From the NCBI GenBank assembly GCA_020847395.1, contig JADLCD010000079.1, positions 1-64,000 on the forward strand: a stretch of 64,000 bases of DNA, written 5' to 3'. Source of the DNA: Chitinophagaceae bacterium. Lineage in GTDB: Bacteria > Bacteroidota > Bacteroidia > Chitinophagales > Chitinophagaceae. The position numbers and the translations under genes were made by a program. Positions 46,026 through 55,070 of this stretch are shown one piece after another. The notes beneath the pieces were generated by a model. It ran no database searches. It was given only the letters and a program-made list of their open reading frames with translations, and was not told the origin of the DNA. Position 1 is the stretch's first letter. Each line of letters begins with the position of its first letter.

Positions 46026-46442
46026 TTAATGTGCTAATTTGAAAATTTGAAAATTTGAAAATGCGTACAGAAGCGTCCACATGAATCCAGGAATTCTTCC
46101 TTTTGCAGAGGAAATTATTTTAGATAGTATCTTAATAATTTCATTCAAATTCTCAATCAATATATTATCAAACCTATAATTCTTACTTCTTTCACAAAGC
46201 GTCAACCAGTACAATGTTTCACTCGCTTCTTTTGCTGCTATTTTCATTTTATGGATGAAATCAGCTTTACTTTCCGCATTTTGCGCTTCAAATACGTTTG
46301 CACCGATTGAAGTGGAGGAACGCAATAATTGTCTTGCAATTACAAACTTCTTTTCACGCTCCAACTCCTCACAATATTCTATAAGCGCTAAAGAGAATGT
46401 TATAGTTTTATCAACGATAACATTGGGTTTATCATTTCTCAT
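46026..46442 (-). CDS. Four-helix-bundle protein (23S rRNA IVP type) inserted in the sdh operon
   Basis: A 138-residue protein of the S23/four-helix-bundle family (TIGR02436): [43 protein letters not shown], then [18 protein letters not shown]. The same family is encoded in intervening sequences of some 23S rRNAs and elsewhere is a stand-alone gene of unknown function. Here it lies between sdhA and sdhB on the same strand, 6 bp before sdhB. Its last codons ([12 protein letters not shown]) are written entirely by the AATTTGAA repeat that flanks it. ATG at 46442 preferred over an earlier in-frame start. Confidence 0.88.
   Translation of the reverse strand: MRNDKPNVIVDKTITFSLALIEYCEELEREKKFVIARQLLRSSTSIGANVFEAQNAESKADFIHKMKIAAKEASETLYWLTLCERSKNYRFDNILIENLNEIIKILSKIISSAKGRIPGFMWTLLYAFSNFQIFKLAH
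46036..46063. repeat. 8-nt-register AATTTGAA array, right flank of the S23 gene
   Basis: Three exact AATTTGAA units then AATG in unbroken register. The reverse complement occurs on the other side of the gene at 46475-46512, so the S23 cassette has inverted repeat flanks. Confidence 0.8.
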
Positions 46443-46474
46443 TTTTAAAAATTTAAAGATTAGCAATTTGATTT

Positions 46475-46512
46475 CATTTTCAAATTACTACATTTTCAAA
46501 TTTTCAAATTAT
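46475..46512. repeat. TTTTCAAATT array, left flank of the S23 gene
   Basis: ATTTTCAAATT recurs with a short interruption (ACTAC), then runs on as TTTTCAAATT directly up to the sdhA stop codon. Inverted relative to 46036-46063. Confidence 0.75.
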
Positions 46513-48488
46513 TATTTATAATTCCTTTGCGTCGGTTTAATCACCTCGTAATTCAATTCTTCCTTATTCAACTGCCAGTCGCTATCACCTTTATACTCCC
46601 ATGCAGATACATACATAAATTGATCATCATGACGCAATGCTTCGCCATCTTCTGTCTGGCTTTCTTCACGAAAATGGCCACCACAGCTTTCAGCACGGTT
46701 TAATGCATCTATACACATCAACTCACCCAGTTCAATAAAATCAGCAACACGATTGGCTTTATCCAATTCAGGATTCATTTCATTTATTTCACCAGGTATA
46801 CGCACATCGCTCCAGAATTCTTTTTTCAATGCCCTTATTTCATCAATCGCTTCTTTCAAACCTTGCGCATTACGCGCCATGCCACATTTTTCCCACATAA
46901 TTTTTCCAAGGCGCTTATGCAGGCTTTCAACAGATTGCTTACCCTTAATGTTCATCAGTTTATTGATGCGGTCTGCTACAGCCTTCTCCGCTTCAACAAA
47001 CGCTTCATGCGTAGTTGGTATTGGCTTTGTTCCAATTTCATCAGCAAGATAATTACCGAGTGTATACGGAATTACAAAATAACCATCAGCCAAACCCTGC
47101 ATCAACGCAGATGCTCCCAAACGGTTTGCGCCATGATCGCTGAAATTACATTCGCCCAAAGCATATAAGCCGGTAACGGATGTCATCAATTCATAATCTA
47201 CCCACAAGCCGCCCATAGTATAATGCACAGCAGGGTAAATACGCATCGGCACTTCATAGGGATTTTCACCAGTGATCTTTTCATACATATCAAACAGGTT
47301 ACCGTATTCTTCTTTCACCACTTCCTTACCCAAACGAATCAATGTTTCCTGGTCAGGATTTTCAATGCCTTGTTTTCCGGCTTCTGTTTTTCCGTATTTA
47401 TTAATGAGGTTGTATTTGAAATCGAGATATACCGCCTGTTTTGTTGTACCAACACCATAACCCGCATCACATCTTTCTTTCGCGGCTCTTGATGCCACGT
47501 CGCGGGGAACAAGGTTACCGAATGCGGGATATCTTCTTTCGAGATAATAATCCCTTTCATCTTCGGGTATATCGTTAGCCTTACGGGGATCATCTTTCTT
47601 TTTAGGAACCCATATACGTCCATCGTTACGCAATGATTCAGACATCAACGTTAGCTTGCTCTGATGGTCGCCGGTTACGGGTATACAGGTTGGATGTATT
47701 TGTGTGAAGCAGGGGTTTCCAAAATAGGCTCCCTGTTTGTGTGCCTTCCATGCAGCAGTTACATTACTGCCCATCGCATTGGTAGAAAGATAAAACACAT
47801 TGCCATAACCACCGCTGCATAACAGTACCGCATGGCCGAAGTGTCTTTCCAATTCACCGGTTACAAGATTGCGGCAAATGATGCCTCTTGCTTTTCCATC
47901 AATCTTTACTATATCCAGCATTTCATGGCGGGAGTACATGGTTACATTACCCAATGCAACCTGCCTTTCCAGCGCCTGGTAAGCGCCTATCAATAATTGC
48001 TGACCGGTTTGCCCGGCAGCATAAAAAGTTCTTTTTACCTGCGTTCCACCAAAAGAACGGTTGTTTAATAATCCGCCATATTCTCTTGCAAAAGGTACAC
48101 CCTGAGCTACGCATTGGTCAATAATATTCACGCTCACTTCAGCAAGGCGGTGCACATTTGATTCACGTGCACGATAGTCACCACCTTTGATGGTATCATA
48201 AAAAAGACGGAACACAGAGTCACCGTCGTTCTGATAATTTTTGGCAGCGTTAATACCACCCTGTGCAGCGATGGAGTGCGCACGGCGCGGAGAATCCTGG
48301 AAGCAATACGCTTTAACCCTGTAGCCCAACTCACCAAGTGCCGCAGCAGCCGATGCACCTGCAAGACCTGTTCCTACTATTATCACTTCAAGCTTACGCT
48401 TATTGGCAGGATTAACGAGTTTTACATGTCCCTTATAATCGTTCCACTTATCTTCTAATTTTCCAGGAGGTATTTTTGAATCCAACAT
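46512..48488 (-). CDS. sdhA: Succinate dehydrogenase / fumarate reductase flavoprotein subunit
   Basis: A 658-residue FAD subunit. The dinucleotide fold is [12 protein letters not shown], the covalent FAD-His region is [17 protein letters not shown], and the active site includes [16 protein letters not shown] and [19 protein letters not shown]. The C-terminal [14 protein letters not shown] matches menaquinone-linked enzymes of Bacteroidota. It oxidises succinate, or reduces fumarate, at the cytoplasmic face. 75 bp downstream of sdhC. Confidence 0.96.
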   Translation of the reverse strand: MLDSKIPPGKLEDKWNDYKGHVKLVNPANKRKLEVIIVGTGLAGASAAAALGELGYRVKAYCFQDSPRRAHSIAAQGGINAAKNYQNDGDSVFRLFYDTIKGGDYRARESNVHRLAEVSVNIIDQCVAQGVPFAREYGGLLNNRSFGGTQVKRTFYAAGQTGQQLLIGAYQALERQVALGNVTMYSRHEMLDIVKIDGKARGIICRNLVTGELERHFGHAVLLCSGGYGNVFYLSTNAMGSNVTAAWKAHKQGAYFGNPCFTQIHPTCIPVTGDHQSKLTLMSESLRNDGRIWVPKKKDDPRKANDIPEDERDYYLERRYPAFGNLVPRDVASRAAKERCDAGYGVGTTKQAVYLDFKYNLINKYGKTEAGKQGIENPDQETLIRLGKEVVKEEYGNLFDMYEKITGENPYEVPMRIYPAVHYTMGGLWVDYELMTSVTGLYALGECNFSDHGANRLGASALMQGLADGYFVIPYTLGNYLADEIGTKPIPTTHEAFVEAEKAVADRINKLMNIKGKQSVESLHKRLGKIMWEKCGMARNAQGLKEAIDEIRALKKEFWSDVRIPGEINEMNPELDKANRVADFIELGELMCIDALNRAESCGGHFREESQTEDGEALRHDDQFMYVSAWEYKGDSDWQLNKEELNYEVIKPTQRNYK

Positions 48489-48563
48489 AGCTTAATTACG
48501 TTGATAATATGATCTGATTAGTAATAATTATCTTCTACCCTTACTTCTTATCACTTACCACTA

Positions 48564-49265
48564 TTATTGTATCCATCCCAAATAAATAGAGATGGGCATC
48601 ATGGCAAAAACAAATGGTACTATTATGGAGAATGCCACGCCTGTAGCACTCACTATCTTATAATAACGTTCATTATGCAAACCAAGTGTTCTGAATGAAC
48701 TTCTGAAACCATGCATGAGGTGATATGCGAGTGAAATACATCCCAACACATATAATATTACTATCAGCAGGGATTGAAACACGGTAATCATTTCTGCATA
48801 GAGGTTATGGTATTCTTTACCATTATACTCTACCGGTTGCAGCGAGTGGATATTACCAATACCTCCGAGGCGGCTGGGCGTCCAGAAATGATAAATATGC
48901 ATAATGAGGAAGAGAAGAATAAGCGTTCCGAGCAAACCCATGCTGCGGCTATACCATTTACTGCCACGGTTACCCAGCGGAACCTGGTAACCAATGGTAC
49001 GTTTGCTCCTGTTTTCAAATTCGAGCATTAAGCCCTGTACTATATGGAGTATGATGCCAATAAAAAGCCCCACTTCTGCAATACGGATAACAACAGTAGA
49101 ACCCATAAAGTGAGCGGCTTTATTAAACATTTCGCCATTGTCGTTGGCCCAAATGCATGCATTTAAACCAGCATGTACAACTAAAAAAGCAATTAACGAA
49201 ACTCCGGTAAGCGCCATCACAAATTTCTTCCCAATGGAAGATGTGAAGATTTGTTTCCAGGTCAT
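48564..49265 (-). CDS. sdhC: Succinate dehydrogenase cytochrome b subunit (type B, five-helix)
   Basis: A 233-residue integral membrane subunit with five TM helices, as in the diheme B-type quinone reductases. Conserved His residues sit in the helices (VVHAGLNA, IILHIVQGL, MHIYHFW, AYHLMHGFRS). Starts at MTWKQIFTSSIGKKF (ATG 49265); a longer frame to 49310 has no support. First gene of the sdh operon, with a TAAATTTG box 30 bp upstream. Confidence 0.92.
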   Translation of the reverse strand: MTWKQIFTSSIGKKFVMALTGVSLIAFLVVHAGLNACIWANDNGEMFNKAAHFMGSTVVIRIAEVGLFIGIILHIVQGLMLEFENRSKRTIGYQVPLGNRGSKWYSRSMGLLGTLILLFLIMHIYHFWTPSRLGGIGNIHSLQPVEYNGKEYHNLYAEMITVFQSLLIVILYVLGCISLAYHLMHGFRSSFRTLGLHNERYYKIVSATGVAFSIIVPFVFAMMPISIYLGWIQ

Positions 49266-49294
49266 ATTCAGAAAGAAGTGGTTAGATAATGGCG

Positions 49295-49302
49295 CAAATT
49301 TA
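49295..49302 (-). promoter_or_regulatory. Candidate -7 box of the sdh operon
   Basis: On the minus strand TAAATTTG fits TAnnTTTG, 29 bp before the sdhC ATG. Confidence 0.35.
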
Positions 49303-49343
49303 ACACACAAACACTATAATCGTTCAGTTTTTATTTTTTTTTA

Positions 49344-49907
49344 CTAATCAAGTCTTTTTAGCAAATGATTATCGATGGATTGAAAGAGATGCTGCGGTTG
49401 CAAAGTGCGCCAATTGGGAAAGTCGAGCAGCTCTATGTATCGGTTTAATTTCGCTTTTTTAAAATCGTGCTGCGATTGCTCAGGCATATCCAGTATCACA
49501 ATCCAGCCGCCTTCTTCAGCTACTTCCTGGAACCAGTCTTCATAATACGCGTCATCGCTGCTATGAAAATTGAGCACATTATCGGCAATAAGAATAAATT
49601 TTTTGATGCCTTCGTAAAAAAGCACATCGGTTACTTCCCTCCGCAGGGTTTGTATATCGTTTTCGATGGCATCGTTCCACTCTCCTATCAGTTCTATTAT
49701 GGCATAGCCTGGTTCATAATCGGCAAACAATATTTTCATATATAATGTTCGCGAACCAAACTCATCCCACTGCGGATGTATATAATAGTTGTAGATGGTT
49801 TGAGAAAAAACAAACTCACTATACTCGCGGCCGTAAAATGGTGAACGCGGGTCGGTATTGGAAGTATATAAATGTTGCCAGTTGTAAAATGGTTCTATAT
49901 CATGCAT
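49344..49907 (-). CDS. Conserved hypothetical protein of Bacteroidota
   Basis: A 187-residue soluble protein rich in aromatic and acidic residues (EPFYNWQHLYTSNTDPRSPFYG, SQTIYNYYIHPQWDEFGSRTLYMKILFADYEPGYAIIELIGEW). The second half (KKFILIADNVLNFHSSDDAYYEDWFQEV) looks like an alpha/beta fold similar to STAS-type proteins. No named function known to me. It precedes sdhC by 78 bp on the same strand, but sdhC seems to have its own promoter. Confidence 0.6.
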   Translation of the reverse strand: MHDIEPFYNWQHLYTSNTDPRSPFYGREYSEFVFSQTIYNYYIHPQWDEFGSRTLYMKILFADYEPGYAIIELIGEWNDAIENDIQTLRREVTDVLFYEGIKKFILIADNVLNFHSSDDAYYEDWFQEVAEEGGWIVILDMPEQSQHDFKKAKLNRYIELLDFPNWRTLQPQHLFQSIDNHLLKRLD

Positions 49908-49977
49908 AGATCAAACGCCTCCGGTTGCAAATATCGAAAAGTTTATGGTTTGTTGTTTGAAGTTTATCGTTAGAGGA

Positions 49978-50065
49978 ATCACAAAGACACGAAAACAAAA
50001 GTTCCACAAAGAAATCTATCATTTTTGCATCTTTGCTTACTTCTTTCCTTTGCGTGAAATTTTTT
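49978..50065. repeat. CACAAAG / CTTTGCGTGAAA intergenic repeat, best copy
   Basis: TCACAAAGACACGAAAAC and TTCCACAAAG on the left are answered by GCATCTTTGC and CCTTTGCGTGAAATT on the right, forming an imperfect 90-bp inverted repeat. Related half-copies occur at 28690-28740 and 20983-21020. Similar CACAAAGACAC repeats are common between genes in Bacteroidota. Confidence 0.6.
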
Positions 50066-50147
50066 GAATTACTAATAAGCCAGAACACAAAGTTGTACAA
50101 AGAAAAAATGCAAATAATAATCATTCTTTGAAAAGCGAGGGCTGTGC

Positions 50148-51476
50148 TCAGGTCTCCTTCCCCTTGGGAAGGCCGGGATGGGCTTTCAACAAATACTCCT
50201 TCAGCAATTCATATTCTGCATCCATTACCACACTATGTTTTTTAAGTGGTAATATTTGTTGAATGGCTTCCGGTATTGGAACTGCTTCATTAATCACAGG
50301 CTCTACCACATCATAAAATTTTACCGGGTGAGCGGTTTCAAGAAATATACCTTTCTCTCCCGTATGTGCATTAAGATATCGTTGCAGGGCAAGATAGCCG
50401 ACAGCGCCATGCGGGTCGAGCAGGTAACCCGTTTCTTTTTTTACCTGTTTAAGCGTGGCTTTGGTTTCTTTATCTGTAATGGTATACCCGGATAATACCT
50501 TTTTAAGGTCGATGAAATTATTATGGAACAATTCCAGTACTCTTACAAAATTGCTGGGGTTACCAACATCCATCGCATTGGATAATGTAGCAACAGCAGG
50601 GCGAATTTCATAATTGCCATTATCCAAAAACCTTGGCACCACATTATTGGCATTACATGCCGCAATAAAATGCTGCACCGGTAAACCAGATATGTGCGCC
50701 AGCATACCTGCGCAGATATTTCCGAAATTTCCGCTGGGTACACAAATTACCGGCGATGCATCTTTTTGTTGCCACTGTTTATATGCAAAGAAATAATAAA
50801 ACTGTTGTGGCAACCAACGGGCTACATTAATAGAATTGGCTGATGTAAGAAATTTTTTAGAAGTCAACGAGCCATCCGCAAAAGCCTGTTTCACCATTTG
50901 CTGGCAATCATCAAAAGTGCCTTTCACTTCAATGGCACTGATATTTTTGCCAAGTGTGGTCAATTGTTTTTCCTGTACAGTGCTTACTTTGCCGGAAGGA
51001 TATAGTATAACCACATCAACTCCATCCACATCATAAAATCCATTGGCAACAGCGCCGCCGGTATCGCCTGAAGTGGCAACCAGCACCGTAACTTTTTCAC
51101 TTTCTTTTTTCGCAAAGTAGCCAAGGCAACGGCTCATAAATCTTGCGCCTACATCTTTAAAAGCAAGCGTTGGCCCATGAAATAATTCAAGTGAATATAT
51201 ATCTTCTGTTACTTTAACTAATGGAATAGAAAAATCAATGGTTTCCTTTACAATCCTGCGCAAATCAGCTTCGGGAATATCATCGCCTGCATAAGGTTGT
51301 ATTACATCAAACGCTATCTCTTCATTTGATTTATCGCCCATACAATCTACCCAACTTTTACTAAGCTTAGGCAACGATTTTGGAAAATACAAACCCTTAT
51401 CCGGCGCCTGTCCTTTAATGGTGGCTTCTTTAAAACTTACCTCCGGAGATTGATTATTTAAACTGTAGTATTTCAT
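50148..51476 (-). CDS. thrC: Threonine synthase
   Basis: A 442-residue PLP enzyme that converts O-phosphohomoserine to threonine. The N-terminal YYSLNNQSPEVSFKEAT block is followed by HGPTLAFKDVGARF with the Schiff-base Lys near 109, ATSGDTGGAVANGF, CVPSGNFGNICAG, and the C-terminal ETAHPVKF. Length is typical of the E. coli-like long form. Last gene of thrABC, 24 bp after thrB. Confidence 0.95.
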   Translation of the reverse strand: MKYYSLNNQSPEVSFKEATIKGQAPDKGLYFPKSLPKLSKSWVDCMGDKSNEEIAFDVIQPYAGDDIPEADLRRIVKETIDFSIPLVKVTEDIYSLELFHGPTLAFKDVGARFMSRCLGYFAKKESEKVTVLVATSGDTGGAVANGFYDVDGVDVVILYPSGKVSTVQEKQLTTLGKNISAIEVKGTFDDCQQMVKQAFADGSLTSKKFLTSANSINVARWLPQQFYYFFAYKQWQQKDASPVICVPSGNFGNICAGMLAHISGLPVQHFIAACNANNVVPRFLDNGNYEIRPAVATLSNAMDVGNPSNFVRVLELFHNNFIDLKKVLSGYTITDKETKATLKQVKKETGYLLDPHGAVGYLALQRYLNAHTGEKGIFLETAHPVKFYDVVEPVINEAVPIPEAIQQILPLKKHSVVMDAEYELLKEYLLKAHPGLPKGKET

Positions 51477-51500
51477 GATATAGTTCTGCTATCTTAACGC

Positions 51501-52451
51501 TTATTCAATTACTTTCACTCCCTGTGTGTTTATCGTAGTTACATAAGTATGATACGCAATTCCTGTAGTTGTATATACTTCTTTCATGGCGTTTTCCACG
51601 GCAAGTGCTGTGGCTTCATCTTTGCTCAGCATAAATATTGACGGGCCTGAGCCTGATATACCACCACCTAATGCACCGGCCTTCAAACATTTTGCTTTTA
51701 CTTCGGCAAAAGCCGGAATAAGAATACTTCTCACCGGCTCGATCAATACATCTTCGAGCGACCTGCTGATCAGGTCATAATCGCTCTTCATTAAGCCCGC
51801 AACCAGTCCTGCAATATTGCCCCATTGTTTGATGGCATCTTTCAATAAAATTTGCTTCTTCAATATCTGCCTGGCATCTTCTGTTCTTACTTCAATCTGC
51901 GGATGTACAACCGTTACATATAATAATGGCGAAGGCACGCTGATAATATCTAATGGAAGAATGCTGCGGATTAAAGTAACGCCGCCCATAATGCAGGGTG
52001 CAATATTATCCGCATGCTTTACTCCTGAAGCTAACTTCTCTCCAAACATAGCCATCTGCACCAGGTCGTCGTTGTTGAAAATATTACCCAGCAAATGATT
52101 CGCAGCTACCACTGCGCCTGCGGAACTTGCCGCGCTGGAACCCACACCACTACCGGGTTTTATTCTTTTTTCGATAGTAACATCAAAACCCGTTTTTCGG
52201 TCAAGCTTTTCAATCATTTCCAGCAGGGCAACGCCGGCTACATTTTTTTCCGGATCTGTTGGCAGATTATAACTATCAACATTATGTATTATTACAGTAG
52301 GTTCATCAATGAGCTTTACCGTCATTACATCGTACGGCTCATTCAATGCCAATCCTAATACATCAAACCCGCAAACCATATTAGCCACCGTGCCAGGGGC
52401 ATGTATGGTTACTGATTTACCACGTGCGTCTGAAATTTTTTCATCTAACAT
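51501..52451 (-). CDS. thrB: Homoserine kinase
   Basis: A 316-residue GHMP kinase. The N-terminal block is APGTVANMVCGFDVLGLAL, the ATP loop is P-G-S-G-V-G-S-S-A-A-S-S-A-G, and the C-terminal motif GALGGGISGSGPSIFML is present. It phosphorylates homoserine. The first bases of the gene (52450 onward) overlap an ATTTGAA repeat that fills the thrA-thrB gap. Confidence 0.95.
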   Translation of the reverse strand: MLDEKISDARGKSVTIHAPGTVANMVCGFDVLGLALNEPYDVMTVKLIDEPTVIIHNVDSYNLPTDPEKNVAGVALLEMIEKLDRKTGFDVTIEKRIKPGSGVGSSAASSAGAVVAANHLLGNIFNNDDLVQMAMFGEKLASGVKHADNIAPCIMGGVTLIRSILPLDIISVPSPLLYVTVVHPQIEVRTEDARQILKKQILLKDAIKQWGNIAGLVAGLMKSDYDLISRSLEDVLIEPVRSILIPAFAEVKAKCLKAGALGGGISGSGPSIFMLSKDEATALAVENAMKEVYTTTGIAYHTYVTTINTQGVKVIE

Positions 52452-52470
52452 TTGAAATTTGAAATTTGAG
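52450..52470. repeat. 7-nt-register ATTTGAA array
   Basis: ATTTGAA, ATTTGAA, ATTTGAG in exact register starting at the thrB start codon. Followed by a palindromic stretch of CCTGCC/GGCAGG words (52471-52492). Confidence 0.6.
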
Positions 52471-52512
52471 ACCTGCCGACAGGCAGGCAGGTTTGAAATT
52501 GCCGGCAGCCAT

Positions 52513-52547
52513 CAGCTACCAGTCTTCAGGTTTCAGCAATCAGTAAG
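52513..52547. repeat. 7-nt-register CAGnnnn array
   Basis: CAGCTAC, CAGTCTT, CAGGTTT, CAGCAAT, CAGTAAG: five units, each starting with CAG, with perfect spacing, in the thrA-thrB gap. Confidence 0.75.
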
Positions 52548-52574
52548 ATGCTTTCTGCCTGCTCACTACTGCCC

Positions 52575-52609
52575 CTTACTACTTACTACTTACCTCTTAC
52601 TACTTTCTT
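52575..52609. repeat. 7-nt-register CTTACTA array
   Basis: CTTACTA, CTTACTA, CTTACCT, CTTACTA, CTTTCTT in unbroken register, just beyond the thrA stop codon. Confidence 0.8.
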
Positions 52610-52625
52610 CCCTCTCCACCTCTCT

Positions 52626-55070
52626 CTACTGCGCCGTCGCTCTAATTATATCCGCAAACACTCCGGATGCTGTTACTTCCGCGCCTGCACCTGCACCTTT
52701 TACCACTAATGGTTGCAGCGGATAGCGCTCGGTATAAAACAATACTACATTATCTTTTCCATATAAATGATAGAGGTCATGCTCTGGTGAAATATGCTGC
52801 AATCCTACAGAAGCTTTACCATTTTCATATTTGGCTACAAACTTCAGTTTGCAGTTTCTAACGGCAGCTTCATCATACAATTTTTTAAAATGCGCTTCGT
52901 GCTTTTTCATTTCTTCATAAAATGCCGGCACATCACCATTCATGCAGCTTTCAGGTAAGAAACCATTGCAGGTAATATCCTGCATTTCCATTTGCTCACC
53001 GGATTCACGGGCTAATATCATAATCTTGCGCATCACATCCGTGCCACTCAAATCCAATCTCGGGTCTGGTTCAGTATAACCTTCGTCCTGTGCCTGTTTT
53101 ACTACCTCCGCAAAGCTGCGACTGCCATCATAATTATTAAATACAAAATTCAGTGTGCCGCTTAATACCGCTTCCATCCTGTTGATTCTATCACCACTGC
53201 GCATCAAATCATTCAGCGTACCAATTACGGGCAAAGCTGCGCCAACATTGGTTTCAAACAAATACACGCAGTTGTAGGCTCTTGCCAGGTCTTTCAAATT
53301 TTTATAATAAGCATAAGAAGAAGATGCTGCTACTTTGTTACATGCCACTACAGATACACTCTTCTGCAAAAGCTTATCATACACTTTTGCCACAGCGTCA
53401 CTCGCGGTAACATCAACAAATATGGCGTTGCGTACGTTTTTGCTGAGAATGATGTTTATGAAATTATTGATATCAGCAGATTCACCGCCGGCTAATTTTT
53501 CCTGCCACTGGTTAAGATCAATACCGGCATCATCAATAGCCATTTTGCGGCTGTTGGCAAGCCCTATAACCTTAATGTTTAAACGGAGATGCTTTGCCAG
53601 CCATTCATGCTGTTGTTTCAACTGACTCATCAGTTTGCTGCCCACGTTGCCTACGCCGGCAATAAAAAGATGTATCTGCTTGTTGGTTGTTTCAAAAAAC
53701 TCTTCATGCAATACATTGATGGCTTTGCGCACATCTTTTGTAGATACTACTGCTGAAATATTACGCTCAGATGAACCCTGTGCAATAGCGCGCACATTCA
53801 CCCCATTTCTGCCCAATGCTCCAAACATTTTACCACTTATGCCAGGGTGACTTTTCATATTTTCTCCTACCAGCGCCACGATGGACAAATCCATTTCCAC
53901 TACAAGCGGTTGCACTTTTTCCATCCGTATTTCATCTTCAAATTCCGTATCCACCACTTCTTTTGCCTTTTGTATAAATGGCGTTTCCACACCAACACAT
54001 ATAGAATGTTCAGAAGAACCCTGCGTAATCAATATCACATTTATTTTAGCAAAAGAAAGTGATTCAAACAATCTTCTTGAAAAACCCGGTACGCCAACCA
54101 TACCGCTACCTTCAAGACTAATCAAACCTATATTACTTACACTTGAGATACCGCGTATGGCATTTCCATTTGTGACAGCATGTTTTTCAATAATCGTACC
54201 CGCGTCTTCAGGTGCAAATGTGTTTTTAATTACTACCGGAATGCCCTTACCCAATACAGGTTGTATGGTTGGCGGATAAAGAACTTTAGCGCCAAAATGT
54301 GAAAGTTCCATTGCCTCCTGATACGAGATAGAGGGAATTACTTTTGCGCCGCTTACCCATCGCGGGTCTGCGGTCATCATACCAGATACATCAGTCCATA
54401 TTTCAAGCGAAGCTGCATTTAAAGCCGCAGCCATTATTGCAGCGGTATAATCAGAGCCACCTCTGCCTAATGTGGTTGTTTCATTATTTTCATCCGAAGC
54501 TATGAAGCCCGGTAATATCACCAGCGAATCCTGGTGTGTGCTGAAGAATTCGGTTATAAGATTTTTGCTGGCATCTGCATTTACCTGCGCGTTTCCAAAG
54601 TTTGTATTGGTGCGGATTAGTTTTCGCGCATCCTTCCATAATGCAGGTATACCCGCGCTGTTAAAAGCGCCTGCAATCATTTGAGAAGACATCAACTCAC
54701 CATAGCTTGCAATCCTGTCTTTTGTGCGGGTTGATAATTCGCCCAGCAAAAAAACGCCATTGCATACGTCTTCAATTTCGTTGCATATTTTTTTAACAAA
54801 ACTCAGCATGCTGCTCTGTTGCTGAACAGGAATAAGTTGTTTAACCGCTTCAAGATGGCGCTGCTCTATTCGCTGTAATTCATCTTTATATTGTTCGTTG
54901 CCGGATGAAGCTAAACTACCGGCGTTTAATAATGCATCAGTTGTTCCGCCCAAAGCAGATACAACAACAACCGTTCTGTCTTTTTCCAATGCCTTTCTTA
55001 CTATATCTATAACCTTTTTTATGTTATCAGCGCTTCCTACAGAAGTACCGCCGAATTTCAACACCTGCAT
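52626..55070 (-). CDS. thrA: Bifunctional aspartokinase / homoserine dehydrogenase
   Basis: An 814-residue fusion. The aspartokinase part (1-290) has KFGGTSVGSADN and TTLGRGGSDYTAAI. Two ACT domains follow (about 310-455, GVPGFSRRLFESLSFAKINVILITQ and MKSHPGISGKMFGALGRNGVNVRAIAQGSSERNIS). The homoserine dehydrogenase part (about 465-814) starts with A-G-V-G-N-V-G-S-K-L and contains VDVTASDAVAKVY and LSGTDVMRKIMILARE. It makes aspartyl phosphate and reduces the semialdehyde to homoserine. First gene of thrABC; the 174-bp gap to thrB is filled with short-period repeats. Confidence 0.96.
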   Translation of the reverse strand: MQVLKFGGTSVGSADNIKKVIDIVRKALEKDRTVVVVSALGGTTDALLNAGSLASSGNEQYKDELQRIEQRHLEAVKQLIPVQQQSSMLSFVKKICNEIEDVCNGVFLLGELSTRTKDRIASYGELMSSQMIAGAFNSAGIPALWKDARKLIRTNTNFGNAQVNADASKNLITEFFSTHQDSLVILPGFIASDENNETTTLGRGGSDYTAAIMAAALNAASLEIWTDVSGMMTADPRWVSGAKVIPSISYQEAMELSHFGAKVLYPPTIQPVLGKGIPVVIKNTFAPEDAGTIIEKHAVTNGNAIRGISSVSNIGLISLEGSGMVGVPGFSRRLFESLSFAKINVILITQGSSEHSICVGVETPFIQKAKEVVDTEFEDEIRMEKVQPLVVEMDLSIVALVGENMKSHPGISGKMFGALGRNGVNVRAIAQGSSERNISAVVSTKDVRKAINVLHEEFFETTNKQIHLFIAGVGNVGSKLMSQLKQQHEWLAKHLRLNIKVIGLANSRKMAIDDAGIDLNQWQEKLAGGESADINNFINIILSKNVRNAIFVDVTASDAVAKVYDKLLQKSVSVVACNKVAASSSYAYYKNLKDLARAYNCVYLFETNVGAALPVIGTLNDLMRSGDRINRMEAVLSGTLNFVFNNYDGSRSFAEVVKQAQDEGYTEPDPRLDLSGTDVMRKIMILARESGEQMEMQDITCNGFLPESCMNGDVPAFYEEMKKHEAHFKKLYDEAAVRNCKLKFVAKYENGKASVGLQHISPEHDLYHLYGKDNVVLFYTERYPLQPLVVKGAGAGAEVTASGVFADIIRATAQ

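Noticed and set aside
46026-46442. Presence of a 23S rRNA gene with an intervening sequence
   Set aside because: No rRNA sequence surrounds the S23-type gene; it lies between protein-coding sdh genes.
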